A stretch of 64,000 nucleotides of DNA from Spongilla lacustris (taxonomy: Eukaryota; Porifera; Demospongiae; Spongillida; Spongillidae). The stretch spans positions 5,896,362 through 5,960,361 of the forward strand of contig OX442416.1 in assembly GCA_949361645.1 (NCBI GenBank). Direction: 5' to 3'. Below the pieces are notes generated by a model that saw only the letters and a program-made list of their open reading frames with translations, was not told the origin of the DNA and did no database searches. Position numbers and translations under genes: made by a program. Below, piece by piece: positions 32,181 through 41,510 of the stretch. Position 1 is the first letter of the stretch, and the number at the start of each line of letters is the position of its first letter.

Positions 32181-34859
32181 ATGCGCGCAATGGAGATTGA
32201 AAGTTGCATCGTCATTTTCAGTTTATCGGTTTTTGTTAGCGTTGCAGCTAATTGTCTTGAGCCGTGCAGCCAGGCATCGACATCCTCATGTGACTTGGCT
32301 CAGAACCAGACGTGCAACGGCGCCGCAAGTCTGACATATCGCTTCTGTAGGTGCGATATCGACTGTTCGTTTTTCGGAGACTGCTGTAGGACCTGCCCTT
32401 CCAATCGCGTGAGCAATGACAACGTACGTGCCTGGCAGTGCAGCAGTACAACGGGGAAGCCGGAGAATATCTCTTTGGACGGAAATGGCACAGCTAGTGC
32501 ACCTTACTATCTCATGGTGAGAACATGTGATCAACGATGGAGCCAAACACAGCCCCAATCATTTGCCAACAGCATTCGGTTGCAGTGCGAGAATACGGAC
32601 AGTTTACCGGTCTCACCGGTAACATCAAACGCTTCGGCCGTAACGTACGCCAATCAGTACTGCGCGCTGTGCAATAATGAGCGTCCGGGTGACCTTGTGT
32701 TTTGGTTACAACAGTACGCCTGTCCTCCTTTCAACGGAACAGCCACGCCCAGTCTTGACCGTTTGATATTATTGTGTACAATTTTTTGGCGTTTTCTTCC
32801 GCCGCCTAATTTAAACGTACATGTAAGTCAAATCGCACGGCCGTGCATTCCAACTGTGATAAGTCATTGTCCTTCAAACTACTCCAACGCAACAGTGGTG
32901 AGAAAATGTCTGGAGTACTCGTTCCCAGCTACGTGGAGGGGTAAGACTTACAAAAACAGTGAGTGCGCTTTGTGTAATGGAGTTTCAATTGCCATACCAC
33001 TAGCCACGTGCACAAGTATCAAGATACAGGGGTACACTCACACACAGCAGGAGTTGAACGTAGCGCGCATGATGTTTGATGGTTGCTATGACTTTCAGAG
33101 TGACGACTTCTATGCGGTGCAGCAATCCCCACCTCGCCTTGTTCAGCCTTCTGTCGAGGAACTGTACCTAAACTGCAGTGATGTCGCCACACTGTGTTTA
33201 CCAACTTGCAGTCCAATGACAAGGAGAGACCTCAGCGAAACGTCAGCAGGCTCTGCATGGTCTGCAGTAAAGAGCATCAGATCGACAAATGCTACAGGCC
33301 CTCCTGGAAAAATGGGTGATGCAGGCCCTCCTAGTTATCCTGCATGCCCACCTGGTGAAGGTGGTCCTAGAGGTCCACCAGGCCCTCCTGGTGAAAAGGG
33401 TGGTGGTGGTCCTGCAGGCCCTCCTGCTATTGTCTCCTCAAGACAACTCTACATAACTAGCCCTTCATATAGTCTGCTTCTAGATGTACACAACTCTGGT
33501 TACAGTGTTGCCACAGATACAACACTCATCACTCAGGGCACTGTTACAGCATTATGCGACAGTGGTGAGGTCTTCCTTCCTGGTGTCAATGGTCGCTGTA
33601 CACCACGGGTTAGCATACCACCTTTACGGTGCATTCCATTTGCAGTGCACCATGTTAATGCCTCAACCATTAACGACAGCAGTCATGGGCTTGTCCAATC
33701 CATATCAGATGGACTGCTGTATGTTATAGGAAACAGTACACTGAAATGTACTTATGGGTTGAACATATCCAATGCTACGTGTGTACAGATAGTACCAAAT
33801 GACACTCAATGGACTGAAATGGAGCACTCATATGGTCCTGTAGGAAACATCTCAGATGGTTACATTGGTATTGTGAGTGGAGGTCAGGTTTTTAAATTCA
33901 ACAAAATGATCTTTTTTTGTGCCAATTTGGCTGAACAGTACAATAGAACAGTACAAGTTGTGCTATCTCTGGTGACAACTGACCTGGGTTTGGAGGTTCT
34001 CACATATGTTGGTTGCAGTTTGTCAATAATAGGGTGTTTGTGCTTACTTATAACATATGCCATTATTAAAGACCTTCGCAACTTTGCTGGCAAGTTGGTA
34101 ATGAACCTGACCATTGCTATTCTCATATCAGACATTGTTCTCATTGGACTGTTTACTGCTAACAGCTTTGCAAACTCCAATACCTTTTGTATAGCCAATG
34201 CAATCCTCCTGCACTACACATTCCTGTCACGCTTCAGTTGGATGTCCATTATTGCAGTGCAGCTTGCAGTTGTATCAACCAATCCATTTTCAAGCAACAA
34301 ATCCGTGATTAGTAAGAAAACTCTTGAACCCAAGGCATTATTTGCATGCATGGTGATTGGCTGGTGTTTGCCACTCATCATAGTGGTCACCTGTCTAGGT
34401 TTGAATTTCTCACCACTGGATGCAATCGGTTATGGCAGAAATGGTAAATGCTGGATAAGTAACCAAACTGCTCTCATAGCTGCCTTTATTGTTCCAGTGT
34501 TTCTTTCAGTTTTCCTCAACTTTGTCTGTTTTGCAATTTCAACCATTGCCATCTGTGTGTGTATGAAAGTACAAAGTACTGCTTCACACCTACGCGTGTT
34601 TGTAGCACTGTCCAGCCTCATGGGAGTGACCTGGTTGTTTGGCTTTGTGGCAATATCAATAAACAACATAATACCATGGTACTTTTTCATTGCCTTGAAC
34701 AGCACACAAGGTTTGTTTGTATCTGTGATGATGTTGTGCAAAAGACGAACTTATGAACTCTTCAAATCCTTGTTTGTGAACAAGAAGACAATGCTGAAGA
34801 GCCAGTCTACATCGACACAACTAAACTTAACAACTTCATATTATGCTTATAATCAGTGA
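32181..34859 (+). CDS. Adhesion-type GPCR with SMB-like and collagen-like ectodomain
   Basis: 892 residues in one exon from ATG 32181 (the frame itself opens at a GTG at 32154; ATG 32190 is the alternative). A hydrophobic signal peptide ends near residue 23. Residues 24-75 are Cys-rich, ending CRCDIDCSFFGDCCRTC, the somatomedin-B signature. A Cys-rich, N-glycosylation-rich region follows. A collagen-like Gly-x-Pro tract (GPPGPPGEKGG, broken at PPSYPACPPGEGG) lies at about 373-417. Seven membrane segments span about 605-850 with class B2 features: LHYTFLSRFSWMSIIAVQL in TM3, CW in ECL2, SLMGVTWLFGFVA in TM6 and NSTQGLFVSVMM in TM7. No clear GPS cleavage motif precedes TM1. The cytoplasmic tail is about 40 residues. 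It probably acts as a plasma-membrane receptor binding matrix or another cell; the ligand is unknown. No introns are visible, unlike the ankyrin gene nearby. Confidence 0.9.
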   Translation: MRAMEIESCIVIFSLSVFVSVAANCLEPCSQASTSSCDLAQNQTCNGAASLTYRFCRCDIDCSFFGDCCRTCPSNRVSNDNVRAWQCSSTTGKPENISLDGNGTASAPYYLMVRTCDQRWSQTQPQSFANSIRLQCENTDSLPVSPVTSNASAVTYANQYCALCNNERPGDLVFWLQQYACPPFNGTATPSLDRLILLCTIFWRFLPPPNLNVHVSQIARPCIPTVISHCPSNYSNATVVRKCLEYSFPATWRGKTYKNSECALCNGVSIAIPLATCTSIKIQGYTHTQQELNVARMMFDGCYDFQSDDFYAVQQSPPRLVQPSVEELYLNCSDVATLCLPTCSPMTRRDLSETSAGSAWSAVKSIRSTNATGPPGKMGDAGPPSYPACPPGEGGPRGPPGPPGEKGGGGPAGPPAIVSSRQLYITSPSYSLLLDVHNSGYSVATDTTLITQGTVTALCDSGEVFLPGVNGRCTPRVSIPPLRCIPFAVHHVNASTINDSSHGLVQSISDGLLYVIGNSTLKCTYGLNISNATCVQIVPNDTQWTEMEHSYGPVGNISDGYIGIVSGGQVFKFNKMIFFCANLAEQYNRTVQVVLSLVTTDLGLEVLTYVGCSLSIIGCLCLLITYAIIKDLRNFAGKLVMNLTIAILISDIVLIGLFTANSFANSNTFCIANAILLHYTFLSRFSWMSIIAVQLAVVSTNPFSSNKSVISKKTLEPKALFACMVIGWCLPLIIVVTCLGLNFSPLDAIGYGRNGKCWISNQTALIAAFIVPVFLSVFLNFVCFAISTIAICVCMKVQSTASHLRVFVALSSLMGVTWLFGFVAISINNIIPWYFFIALNSTQGLFVSVMMLCKRRTYELFKSLFVNKKTMLKSQSTSTQLNLTTSYYAYNQ

Positions 34860-35086
34860 ATCTAATTCAGTGTCAGAAAAAGCACTATTTCATAACAAAA
34901 TGTATGAATGCTTGTATATGACAATGACTGTCCCAAATTATGATCTTTCACTCCATTTTCTTACCTATATAACATGTATAGTTGTATTTACATGTACATA
35001 TACATAAAGAGTGGTATTATGTTCTAAAAAATATATACTCATGCAGATTAAAAGTCAATTGTTTCTCTATTGACAGACTCTCCTAT

Positions 35087-35092
35087 AATAAA
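35087..35092 (+). terminator. Candidate polyadenylation signal
   Basis: AATAAA 228 bp after the receptor stop codon, the first canonical hexamer downstream. Confidence 0.45.
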
Positions 35093-35214
35093 ACGCACAA
35101 CGGATTGAATGCACATGCACAATGCATGAACATTTTACAGTGTAATCTTATAAGTCACAACCACTTCGGCTCGATTAGATTTTGTAACTGGCTGATTTAA
35201 AAAAAAAATACTCA

Positions 35215-35430
35215 GCCAACAAATGCACTTATTTCACTAGCCACATGCACCAGAATCAAGCCACTACAGCAGTACACTCACACGCAACTTGAATGTGTGA
35301 CATGGAAGGTTGTTGCTGTTTGAAGGTTGTTGTGTCTTCCAAAGTTGTGACTGCTATACATGTTGTGCAAGCAAACCAAACCGCACCTTGCTGGACGATG
35401 TGTACTTAACTTGTCACTCAGTACAAGAAT
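35215..35430 (+). pseudogene. Fragment of a second receptor copy
   Basis: ISLATCTRIKPLQQYTHTQL at about 35232-35295 matches the receptor segment encoded near 32990-33060 (PLATCTSIKIQGYTHTQ). LLDDVYLTCHSV at about 35390-35424 matches its EELYLNCSDV segment. The order is kept, but the piece between them is scrambled by stops and indels. It indicates an old tandem duplication of the receptor gene. Confidence 0.65.
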
Positions 35431-36255
35431 GAAAATCAGATACCATGGGAAAATGTAAGGCATCAGTTGCATGGTACATTTGTTTACCATAGGTTTGTTG
35501 AAGGCTGTGGCCGGTGCATGAATTGATAACTTATTTCTGACCTTGAAACCCTTCCACCAGTCCATTCCAGCCTTCCTGTTTCAGTGCAACGAGAATGCGA
35601 GGGTGTACTACGGCGGTACGCCCACGCATACGTGGATAGACGCCGATAGGGTGCTAAATCACGCTTGCATCTGTTATGATCAGTTCTTTTATCGTTGTCA
35701 CCAGCTAGTAGTTCGAACCCAGTGGGCCCCGGATCCTCGATAACAACTAACAAGCTGAAACAGTCAAAATCGGGTCATATGTCTAAGAGCGCTTTTATTA
35801 GAGCATACATGTACGAACTGTCACGAAACTTTCGGTCCACCCTAGAATTGGTCTCCCCGGACCAATTTGTATGAAAAAATATTTGGCCCGCGCGCATGCG
35901 TATTGTGGTCCCCCCTTTAAACACGTGTTTTTTTGAAGTGCTCAGCGGCGATCGGATGAAGAAGCAAAATAATTTTATTTTCTTTACGTGCAAGTTGTTG
36001 CAACTGTGCGTTACATTCAAGATGAAAAGGAGAGGAAAGAGATACTTCACGGATGTCATGTGCACGCAAGGTCACTAAAGGTTTGACGAATACATTGTAT
36101 CACTTGAGAGAACCATACATGTGGCACGGTTATGTAAAGGATATTTCAAAAATGTTATGTTTCTTTGTATATAAAGGATATTTGTTTATTCCATAATTAT
36201 AATTATATTAAAAATTGCAAATTGGGACATCAGGTGAATAGGGGAACTTAATTAA
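35431..36255. other. Intergenic, nothing recognised
   Basis: No domain-bearing frame. A GTTCGAACCC word near 35708 has no tRNA fold around it. Confidence 0.45.
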
Positions 36256-36259
36256 AACT

Positions 36260-36600
36260 CACCTCAGAATTGATTGTGATTGATGCAGATATACTCAAAC
36301 TCTGTGCCCTGGTCAGATGTAATTACTTTTGGCAACCACATCCTCATGAAGATCTATGAGACAATAAAGCATCAATACAATGTATCTTATGCAAAGTACC
36401 CTAAAGAGCACCATTGCCACAGTAGATGCAGACTTTTCCACTGTTGGAACAGCATCTATCCACTTTGTAAAGTCGTCAGACATAGTGAAAATATATCGAC
36501 TGCCATTATCACCAGAAGGCGATATTGAAAAATCGATCCCAATATGGTACCATCGTGATTTAACAGGTATAGGATGCAACCAGTGGTCACCTTACGATTC
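36260..36600 (-). pseudogene. Integrase-core relic
   Basis: The minus strand reads WYHIGIDFSISPSGDNGSRY, then SDDFTKWIDAVPTVEKSAST, the first part of a retroviral-type integrase core. After a frameshift near 36335 it continues PKVITSDQGTEFE, the second catalytic Asp block. The Glu block is missing. It abuts the oppositely oriented Ulp1 relic. It could come from a Gypsy or Ginger-like element. Confidence 0.7.
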
Positions 36601-36609
36601 ATTCCTTAG

Positions 36610-36913
36610 CAAATATCACAAGTGGCAATTTACAGTAGATGTGTAAGACTCTATTCAGGGGTTTTCTGTAAACTCATCTCTGATAAATTAGATTGCAGCA
36701 ATTCTGAAAAATCCTACAAGCACTCAAGCAGATAGTTTATTGATGTTCAAACTCAGATGGGAGCAAATGATTGCAGCATCTTTGCTGTAGCATTTGTCGT
36801 AGCCTTGTGCCCAGGAAGGGATCCTCATATGCATGTGAATAGAACAAAATGAGAAATCATCTCCACCATGCAGAGCTTCAGTGCAGGAAAATTAGACAGT
36901 TTCCCTCCATCAC
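36610..36913 (+). pseudogene. Ulp1-type (C48) peptidase relic, 5' half of split gene
   Basis: The plus strand carries, across two or three frames, HKWQFTVDV-stop-DSIQG (the catalytic His/Trp and Asp-Ser region). IAAILKNPTSTQADS and FIDVQTQMGANDCSIFAVAF follow, the latter containing the catalytic Cys after the Gln/Gly-x-x-D motif, then FVVALCPGRDP and RKIRQFPSI. Several stops and frameshifts show it is dead. The reading frame is cut at the ATCAC target site of the Gypsy element at 36914 and resumes at 41511. Confidence 0.65.
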
Positions 36914-37215
36914 TGTGGTAATGGGACTTAATGTGTTAGTACAATAGGACTTGTAAGGATTCACATGTAGAAGAAGTTCAAGGTGTAATGGACATGCGCA
37001 GTTGGGAATGATTGCTACTACTTAAGAACTCTCCAGACTCTGATCTCTCTCTCTCTCGGCGGGTCTGCAACAACGGTGCTGGCTGCTGTCTTTGTCAGCG
37101 TGCGCACTGGCTACTACCTCATTTGTATAGTTGTGTGCTTTGTGATTGTTGATATTTGATATCTTCCCTGTCCCTACGAGCGCCTCGCGTTACGTACACA
37201 GCTGGAGTTATCACA
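36914..37215 (+). repeat. 5' LTR of Gypsy 36.9-41.5 kb
   Basis: 302 bp, starts TGTGGTAATGGG, ends GGAGTTATCACA; nearly identical to 41202-41505. Confidence 0.97.
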
Positions 37216-37230
37216 TTGGCGACGAGGGTG
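37216..37230 (+). promoter_or_regulatory. Primer-binding site
   Basis: TTGGCGACGAGGGTG directly after the LTR, with the same core as the element at 24.2-28.7 kb. Confidence 0.8.
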
Positions 37231-37238
37231 AATCGAGT

Positions 37239-39998
37239 ATGGCTACTCTTTTGGGAGCAGTTGGCCCCTTCAACCCTGACACCGACGACTGGGTAGTGTA
37301 CTCCGAACGTCTCGAGCAGTTTTTAAAAGCTAATGGTATCTCAGACCCAGAGAAGCAACGGGCGGTGCTTTTGAGCACATGTGGAAACGAGACATACCTC
37401 CTTATTCGCAGCCTGGCAGCACCAGATAAGCCCACAGACAAGTCTATCTCGGAGATAGTTAAGTTAGCCCGTGACCATTTTTGTCCCTCTCGTTCTGTTA
37501 TAGTTCAGCGCTACAACTTCAACTGTCGTACTCAGAAAGAAGGCGAAACCGTTTCCCAGTTCTGTGCGGAACTCCGGAGATTGTCTGAATTCTGTGAATT
37601 TGGAAATACCCTCAACGACATGCTCAGAGACCGTTTGGTATGCGGCATTAAGGATATCAAGTTACAGCGAAGGCTTTTGGCAGAAAGGGGCCTCACTTTC
37701 GCCAAGGCCTTTGAATTAGCTCAAGCGGCCGAACTGGCAGAAAAGAACGCCATGGATATTCAGCATTCCACCACGGTCTCCGTTTGCACTGTTCAGTCTC
37801 CAGACTCTCCAGCAGGTATGGATAACGTGCATGACGCTTGTTTTCGTTGTGGCGGAAGGCACAGTGCCAAGGACTGCCGTTTCAAGTCGGTGGAATGTTA
37901 TAATTGCGGTAAGCTCGGTCATCTGTCTCGTGTATGTCGTAGCAAAAAGCCTGGACGCTCCGTCGGGAAGGACACCGCTCAACGGCGACCCAAGGATACT
38001 TATACGCTGTTCACGATAGCGGGAGATAGGTCAAGAGCTCCATTGACGCAGAAGGTAAAACTGGATGGTGCCGATTTGATGATGGAAGTAGACACAGGAG
38101 CGGTGGCGTCCGTTATAAGTGAGGAAACGTACAGGCAGTTGTGGACAACACCCAGGCGTCCCAAGTTGAAGCTTTCTGACGTTTACTTGAGAACATATAC
38201 GGGAGAAAGGATCGAAGTGAAGGGACAGATCACGGTGGAAGCTAAGTATGGGGGCTCTACTCAACGGTTGGACATCCTGGTTGTTGGTGGTAAAGGTCCT
38301 TCATTGATGGGGCGGGATTGGTTACACAAATTAAAGCCTAACCTTTCTGTGTATTACATGGGGAGGAAGGGAAGTCTGTCACTACAGGGGTTGATGGATG
38401 GTCACAGGGACCTCTTCAAAGATGAGTTGGGTCTCATCAAGGGAGTTACAGTTAAGATTCATGTCGACAGTTCAAAGCCTCCACGATTCTTCAAGCCTCG
38501 ACCAGTTCCCTATGCACTGCGGGGTAGAGTCGAGCAAGGGCTGGAGCGCTTACAGAGAGATGGAATTATTGAGCCTGTTCAATTTTCCGAATGGGCAGCA
38601 CCAGTGGTACCTGTGATGAAACAGGATGGAAGCATCAGAATATGTGGCGATTATAAGTTAACAGTGAATTCTGCTTCTGACATTGAATCTTACCCCCTTC
38701 CCAGGATAGATGATTTGTTGTCCTCACTGGCGGGAGCTAGGGTTTTCACAAAACTGGACCTGGCCCATGCCTACTTACAGTTGGCCTTGGATGAAGAATC
38801 GAAGAAATTAGTAACAGTGTCTACCCACAAGGGCCTTTTTCGATATAATCGACTTCCATTTGGGGTGGCATCTGCCCCTGCCATTTTCCAACGTGTCATA
38901 GAGGGGATGTTGAGTGGTATTTGCCACGTCAATGCTTACATGGATGACGTTCTGGTGGCAAATGATACTGAGGTGGAACACCTTTCAACCTTGGAGGAAG
39001 TCCTGGCACGTTTGGAGCAGTATGGGGTACGGTTGAACAAGGCAAAGTGTAAGTTTATGTTGCCCAGTGTGGAATATTTGGGATATCGCATCTCAGGGAA
39101 TGGTGTTAGACCTACACAGGAGAAGCTTCAGGCCATTGTGGATGCCCCCGCTCCTAAGGACGTTTCTCAGCTAAAATCTTTCCTTGGGTTGGTTAACTAC
39201 TACTCAAAGTTTTTACCCCACCTAGCAAACACATTGGCACCACTCTATGCATTGCTAACAAAACATCAGCAATGGTGCTGGGGAGCTGAACAAGAGGAAG
39301 CTTTCAAGATGGCCAAGTCACAGCTAGCATCAGATGTTGTGTTGGCACACTTTGATCCACAACAAAGGTTGGCTGTCGCTTGTGATGCATCACCTTATGG
39401 GGTAGGGGCAGTATTGTCACACTTGTACAATGATGGGTCTGAGCGGCCAATTGCATATGCTTCCCGTTCGCTTGCACCTGCTGAACGGAAATATTCCCAT
39501 ATAGAAAAAGAGGGTCTAGCTGTGGTATTTGGAGTTACAAAGTTCCACCAATACCTGCTTGGGAGGAAATTTGTTGTGTTTTCAGATCACAAGCCTCTTC
39601 AGTTCCTCTTTTGCGAAACTAGACCAGTGCCTCCAATGGCATCGGCAAGAATTCAGCGTTGGGCATTGACGTTGAGCGCTTACAACTATCAGATTGTGTA
39701 CAGGCCAAGCCAACTTCAGGCGAATGCAGATGGGCTAAGCAGGCTGCCTTTAAAAGGAGAAGAGCCAGGAGATGTTCCTTTACCTGGAGACACGATCCTG
39801 ATGATGGAATCTCTCTCCAATGCTGATTCAGTTGTTATATCCGGAGTTGGACAGATAAGGATCCAGTCCTGTCTCTGGTCAGACGAATGGTCTTGCATGG
39901 TTGGCAGCCACAGGCAAGTGATGAGTTTAGACCATACGAGCAACGTAAGCTTGAACTTAGTGTCCAGAATGGATGTGTACTTTGGGGCAGTCGGGTAG
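37239..39998 (+). CDS. Gag-protease-RT-RNase H of Gypsy element
   Basis: 919 residues from ATG 37239 (the frame opens earlier, at 37146 inside the LTR). Gag is about 1-195. Two intact CCHC knuckles follow: CFRCGGRHSAKDC near 200 and CYNCGKLGHLSRVC near 220. The protease has MEVDTGAVASVIS near 283 and GRDWL. The reverse transcriptase has LPFGVASAPAIFQ and catalytic YMDDVLVA near 567. RNase H has DASPYGVGAVLSHL near 714 and a TDH-type SDHKPLQFL block. The frame then loses homology near 39830, just after the RNase H linker, and ends at 39998 in out-of-frame sequence. Confidence 0.93.
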   Translation: MATLLGAVGPFNPDTDDWVVYSERLEQFLKANGISDPEKQRAVLLSTCGNETYLLIRSLAAPDKPTDKSISEIVKLARDHFCPSRSVIVQRYNFNCRTQKEGETVSQFCAELRRLSEFCEFGNTLNDMLRDRLVCGIKDIKLQRRLLAERGLTFAKAFELAQAAELAEKNAMDIQHSTTVSVCTVQSPDSPAGMDNVHDACFRCGGRHSAKDCRFKSVECYNCGKLGHLSRVCRSKKPGRSVGKDTAQRRPKDTYTLFTIAGDRSRAPLTQKVKLDGADLMMEVDTGAVASVISEETYRQLWTTPRRPKLKLSDVYLRTYTGERIEVKGQITVEAKYGGSTQRLDILVVGGKGPSLMGRDWLHKLKPNLSVYYMGRKGSLSLQGLMDGHRDLFKDELGLIKGVTVKIHVDSSKPPRFFKPRPVPYALRGRVEQGLERLQRDGIIEPVQFSEWAAPVVPVMKQDGSIRICGDYKLTVNSASDIESYPLPRIDDLLSSLAGARVFTKLDLAHAYLQLALDEESKKLVTVSTHKGLFRYNRLPFGVASAPAIFQRVIEGMLSGICHVNAYMDDVLVANDTEVEHLSTLEEVLARLEQYGVRLNKAKCKFMLPSVEYLGYRISGNGVRPTQEKLQAIVDAPAPKDVSQLKSFLGLVNYYSKFLPHLANTLAPLYALLTKHQQWCWGAEQEEAFKMAKSQLASDVVLAHFDPQQRLAVACDASPYGVGAVLSHLYNDGSERPIAYASRSLAPAERKYSHIEKEGLAVVFGVTKFHQYLLGRKFVVFSDHKPLQFLFCETRPVPPMASARIQRWALTLSAYNYQIVYRPSQLQANADGLSRLPLKGEEPGDVPLPGDTILMMESLSNADSVVISGVGQIRIQSCLWSDEWSCMVGSHRQVMSLDHTSNVSLNLVSRMDVYFGAVG

Positions 39999-41185
39999 TG
40001 GTGCCTCCACAGGGAAGACAGCATGTTCTTGAAATGCTGCACGAAGGTCACCCTGGTATCTCACGAATGAAATCTCTTGCTAGGGGAATAGTATGGTGGC
40101 CCAAGTTAGATGCTGATCAAGAGACCTTGGTCAGAAGCTGCAAAGCTTGCCAAGAGAATCAGAAGCGTTGTTCGAAGGTTCAGTTACACCCATGGGAGTG
40201 GCCGGCAGAGCCTTGGGCTCGGGTGCATGTTGATTTCTTTGGCCCCTTTTTGGGAAAGCAATTCTTTATCATTGTAGATGCTCACTCTAAATGGGTAGAG
40301 GTGTGTGTAGTGTCGTCACCTTCCTCTCAGCAGGCCATTCAGGCACTTAGAAGAGTGTTTTCAACTCATGGGCTCCCACAGATCCTGGTCTCTGACAATG
40401 GAGCAGCATTTTCAAGTTCGGAGTTTCAAACATTTGTTACACGAAATGGATTCAAGCATGTCAGAAGTGCACCCTATCATCCGGCCACCAACGGGCTAGG
40501 TGAGCGAGCCGTTCAAACAGTCAAGGATGCCCTAAAGAAGACCTCGGGTGACATTGATACTCGTTTATCCAGATTTTTGTTTCAATATAGGCTCACACCG
40601 CATTCCTCTACCGGCCAGTCACCTGCAATGCTCTTACTGGGACGTGTACCCAGGTCTCACTTGGACTTCCTTTTCCCAGATGTGGCTGACAATGTGAAGC
40701 AGAATCAGCAACGGCAGATGAAGCAGAACCATGATCAGAGGGCAACTGAGCGTTTCTTTGTAGTTGGAGACAAGGTGTATGCTCTAAATCATAGAGGTAC
40801 TCCTACCTGGCTTCCAGGGACAGTATCTGCTGTGTCAGGTTCCCGCTCTTTGACTATCAAGTTCAGTGATGGACGCGAGTCCAGATACCATGCAGATCAC
40901 GTTAGGGCTCGTGAACAAGATGGGAGAGGAGGCAAAGAAGATGAAGACGAAGATGATTCCTCACCAACTGAGTGTATTCAAGACCAAGAAGAGGAAACTT
41001 TGTTGGCTACAGATCAGAATCAGGCCCCACCCGCAAACACTCACAGGGAGGATACTCCACCAGCCCCAACACCTCCACCAGAGGAAGTACATGTTCACCC
41101 ACAACCTGCAATTGAGGTGACATCGCAAGCAGCTCCTGTATTACGTCGCTCAACCCGTCCTCGTCATCCTCCAGATCGGTTGTGA
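39827..41185 (+). CDS. Integrase part of the same Gypsy element
   Basis: This frame is shifted one base relative to the upstream ORF. It is open from 39827, with the first ATG at 39887. It starts with the linker DKDPVLSLVRR that precedes integrase in the related element. It then has the zinc region (HEGHPGISRMKSLARGIVWW, CKACQ) and the catalytic acids in VDFFGPF, SDNGAAF and NGLGERAV, followed by a C-terminal domain and an acidic, Pro-rich tail. Gypsy elements normally encode RT-RH-IN in one frame, so the break is more likely a mutation or sequence error than programmed frameshifting. Confidence 0.9.
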   Translation, partial: FSCYIRSWTDKDPVLSLVRRMVLHGWQPQASDEFRPYEQRKLELSVQNGCVLWGSRVVVPPQGRQHVLEMLHEGHPGISRMKSLARGIVWWPKLDADQETLVRSCKACQENQKRCSKVQLHPWEWPAEPWARVHVDFFGPFLGKQFFIIVDAHSKWVEVCVVSSPSSQQAIQALRRVFSTHGLPQILVSDNGAAFSSSEFQTFVTRNGFKHVRSAPYHPATNGLGERAVQTVKDALKKTSGDIDTRLSRFLFQYRLTPHSSTGQSPAMLLLGRVPRSHLDFLFPDVADNVKQNQQRQMKQNHDQRATERFFVVGDKVYALNHRGTPTWLPGTVSAVSGSRSLTIKFSDGRESRYHADHVRAREQDGRGGKEDEDEDDSSPTECIQDQEEETLLATDQNQAPPANTHREDTPPAPTPPPEEVHVHPQPAIEVTSQAAPVLRRSTRPRHPPDRL

Positions 41186-41189
41186 ATAT

Positions 41190-41201
41190 GATGGGAGGAA
41201 G
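41190..41201 (+). promoter_or_regulatory. Polypurine tract
   Basis: GATGGGAGGAAG directly before the 3' LTR. Confidence 0.8.
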
Positions 41202-41505
41202 TGTGGTAATGGGACTTAATGTGTTAGTACAATAGGACTTGTAAGGATTCACATGTAGAAGAAGTTCAAGGTGTAATGGACATGCGCAGTTGGGAATGAT
41301 TGCTACTACTTAAGAACTCTCCAGACTCTGATCTCTCTCTCTCTCTCGGCGGGTCTGCAACAACGGTGCTGGCTGCTGTCTTTGTCAGCGTGCGCACTGG
41401 CTACTACCTCATTTGTATAGTTGTGTGCTTTGTGATTGTTGATATTTGATATCTTCCCTGTCCCTACGAGCGCCTCGCGTTACGTTCACAGCTGGAGTTA
41501 TCACA
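41202..41505 (+). repeat. 3' LTR of Gypsy 36.9-41.5 kb
   Basis: 304 bp, almost identical to the 5' LTR. It is followed by the ATCAC duplication. Confidence 0.97.
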
Positions 41506-41510
41506 ATCAC

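Larger units (their letters stand above)
36914..41505 (+). mobile_element. Complete young Ty3/Gypsy element, 4,592 bp
   Basis: LTRs lie at 36914-37215 (302 bp) and 41202-41505 (304 bp). They differ by one substitution (TACGTACAC/TACGTTCAC) and one extra CT in a CT run. Target duplication ATCAC lies at 36909-36913 and 41506-41510. The primer site, gag-pol and purine tract are in order. The coding region has one frameshift between RNase H and integrase. Gag and the primer site resemble the 24.2-28.7 kb element, so the two are related families, but the LTRs differ in length and sequence. Confidence 0.97.

Noticed and set aside
35700..35720. GTTCGAACCC resembling a tRNA B box
   Set aside because: No A box or cloverleaf arms at proper spacing on either strand.
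36380..36646. 88-residue plus-strand ORF over the integrase relic
   Set aside because: The opposite strand has clear integrase motifs; this frame is its shadow.
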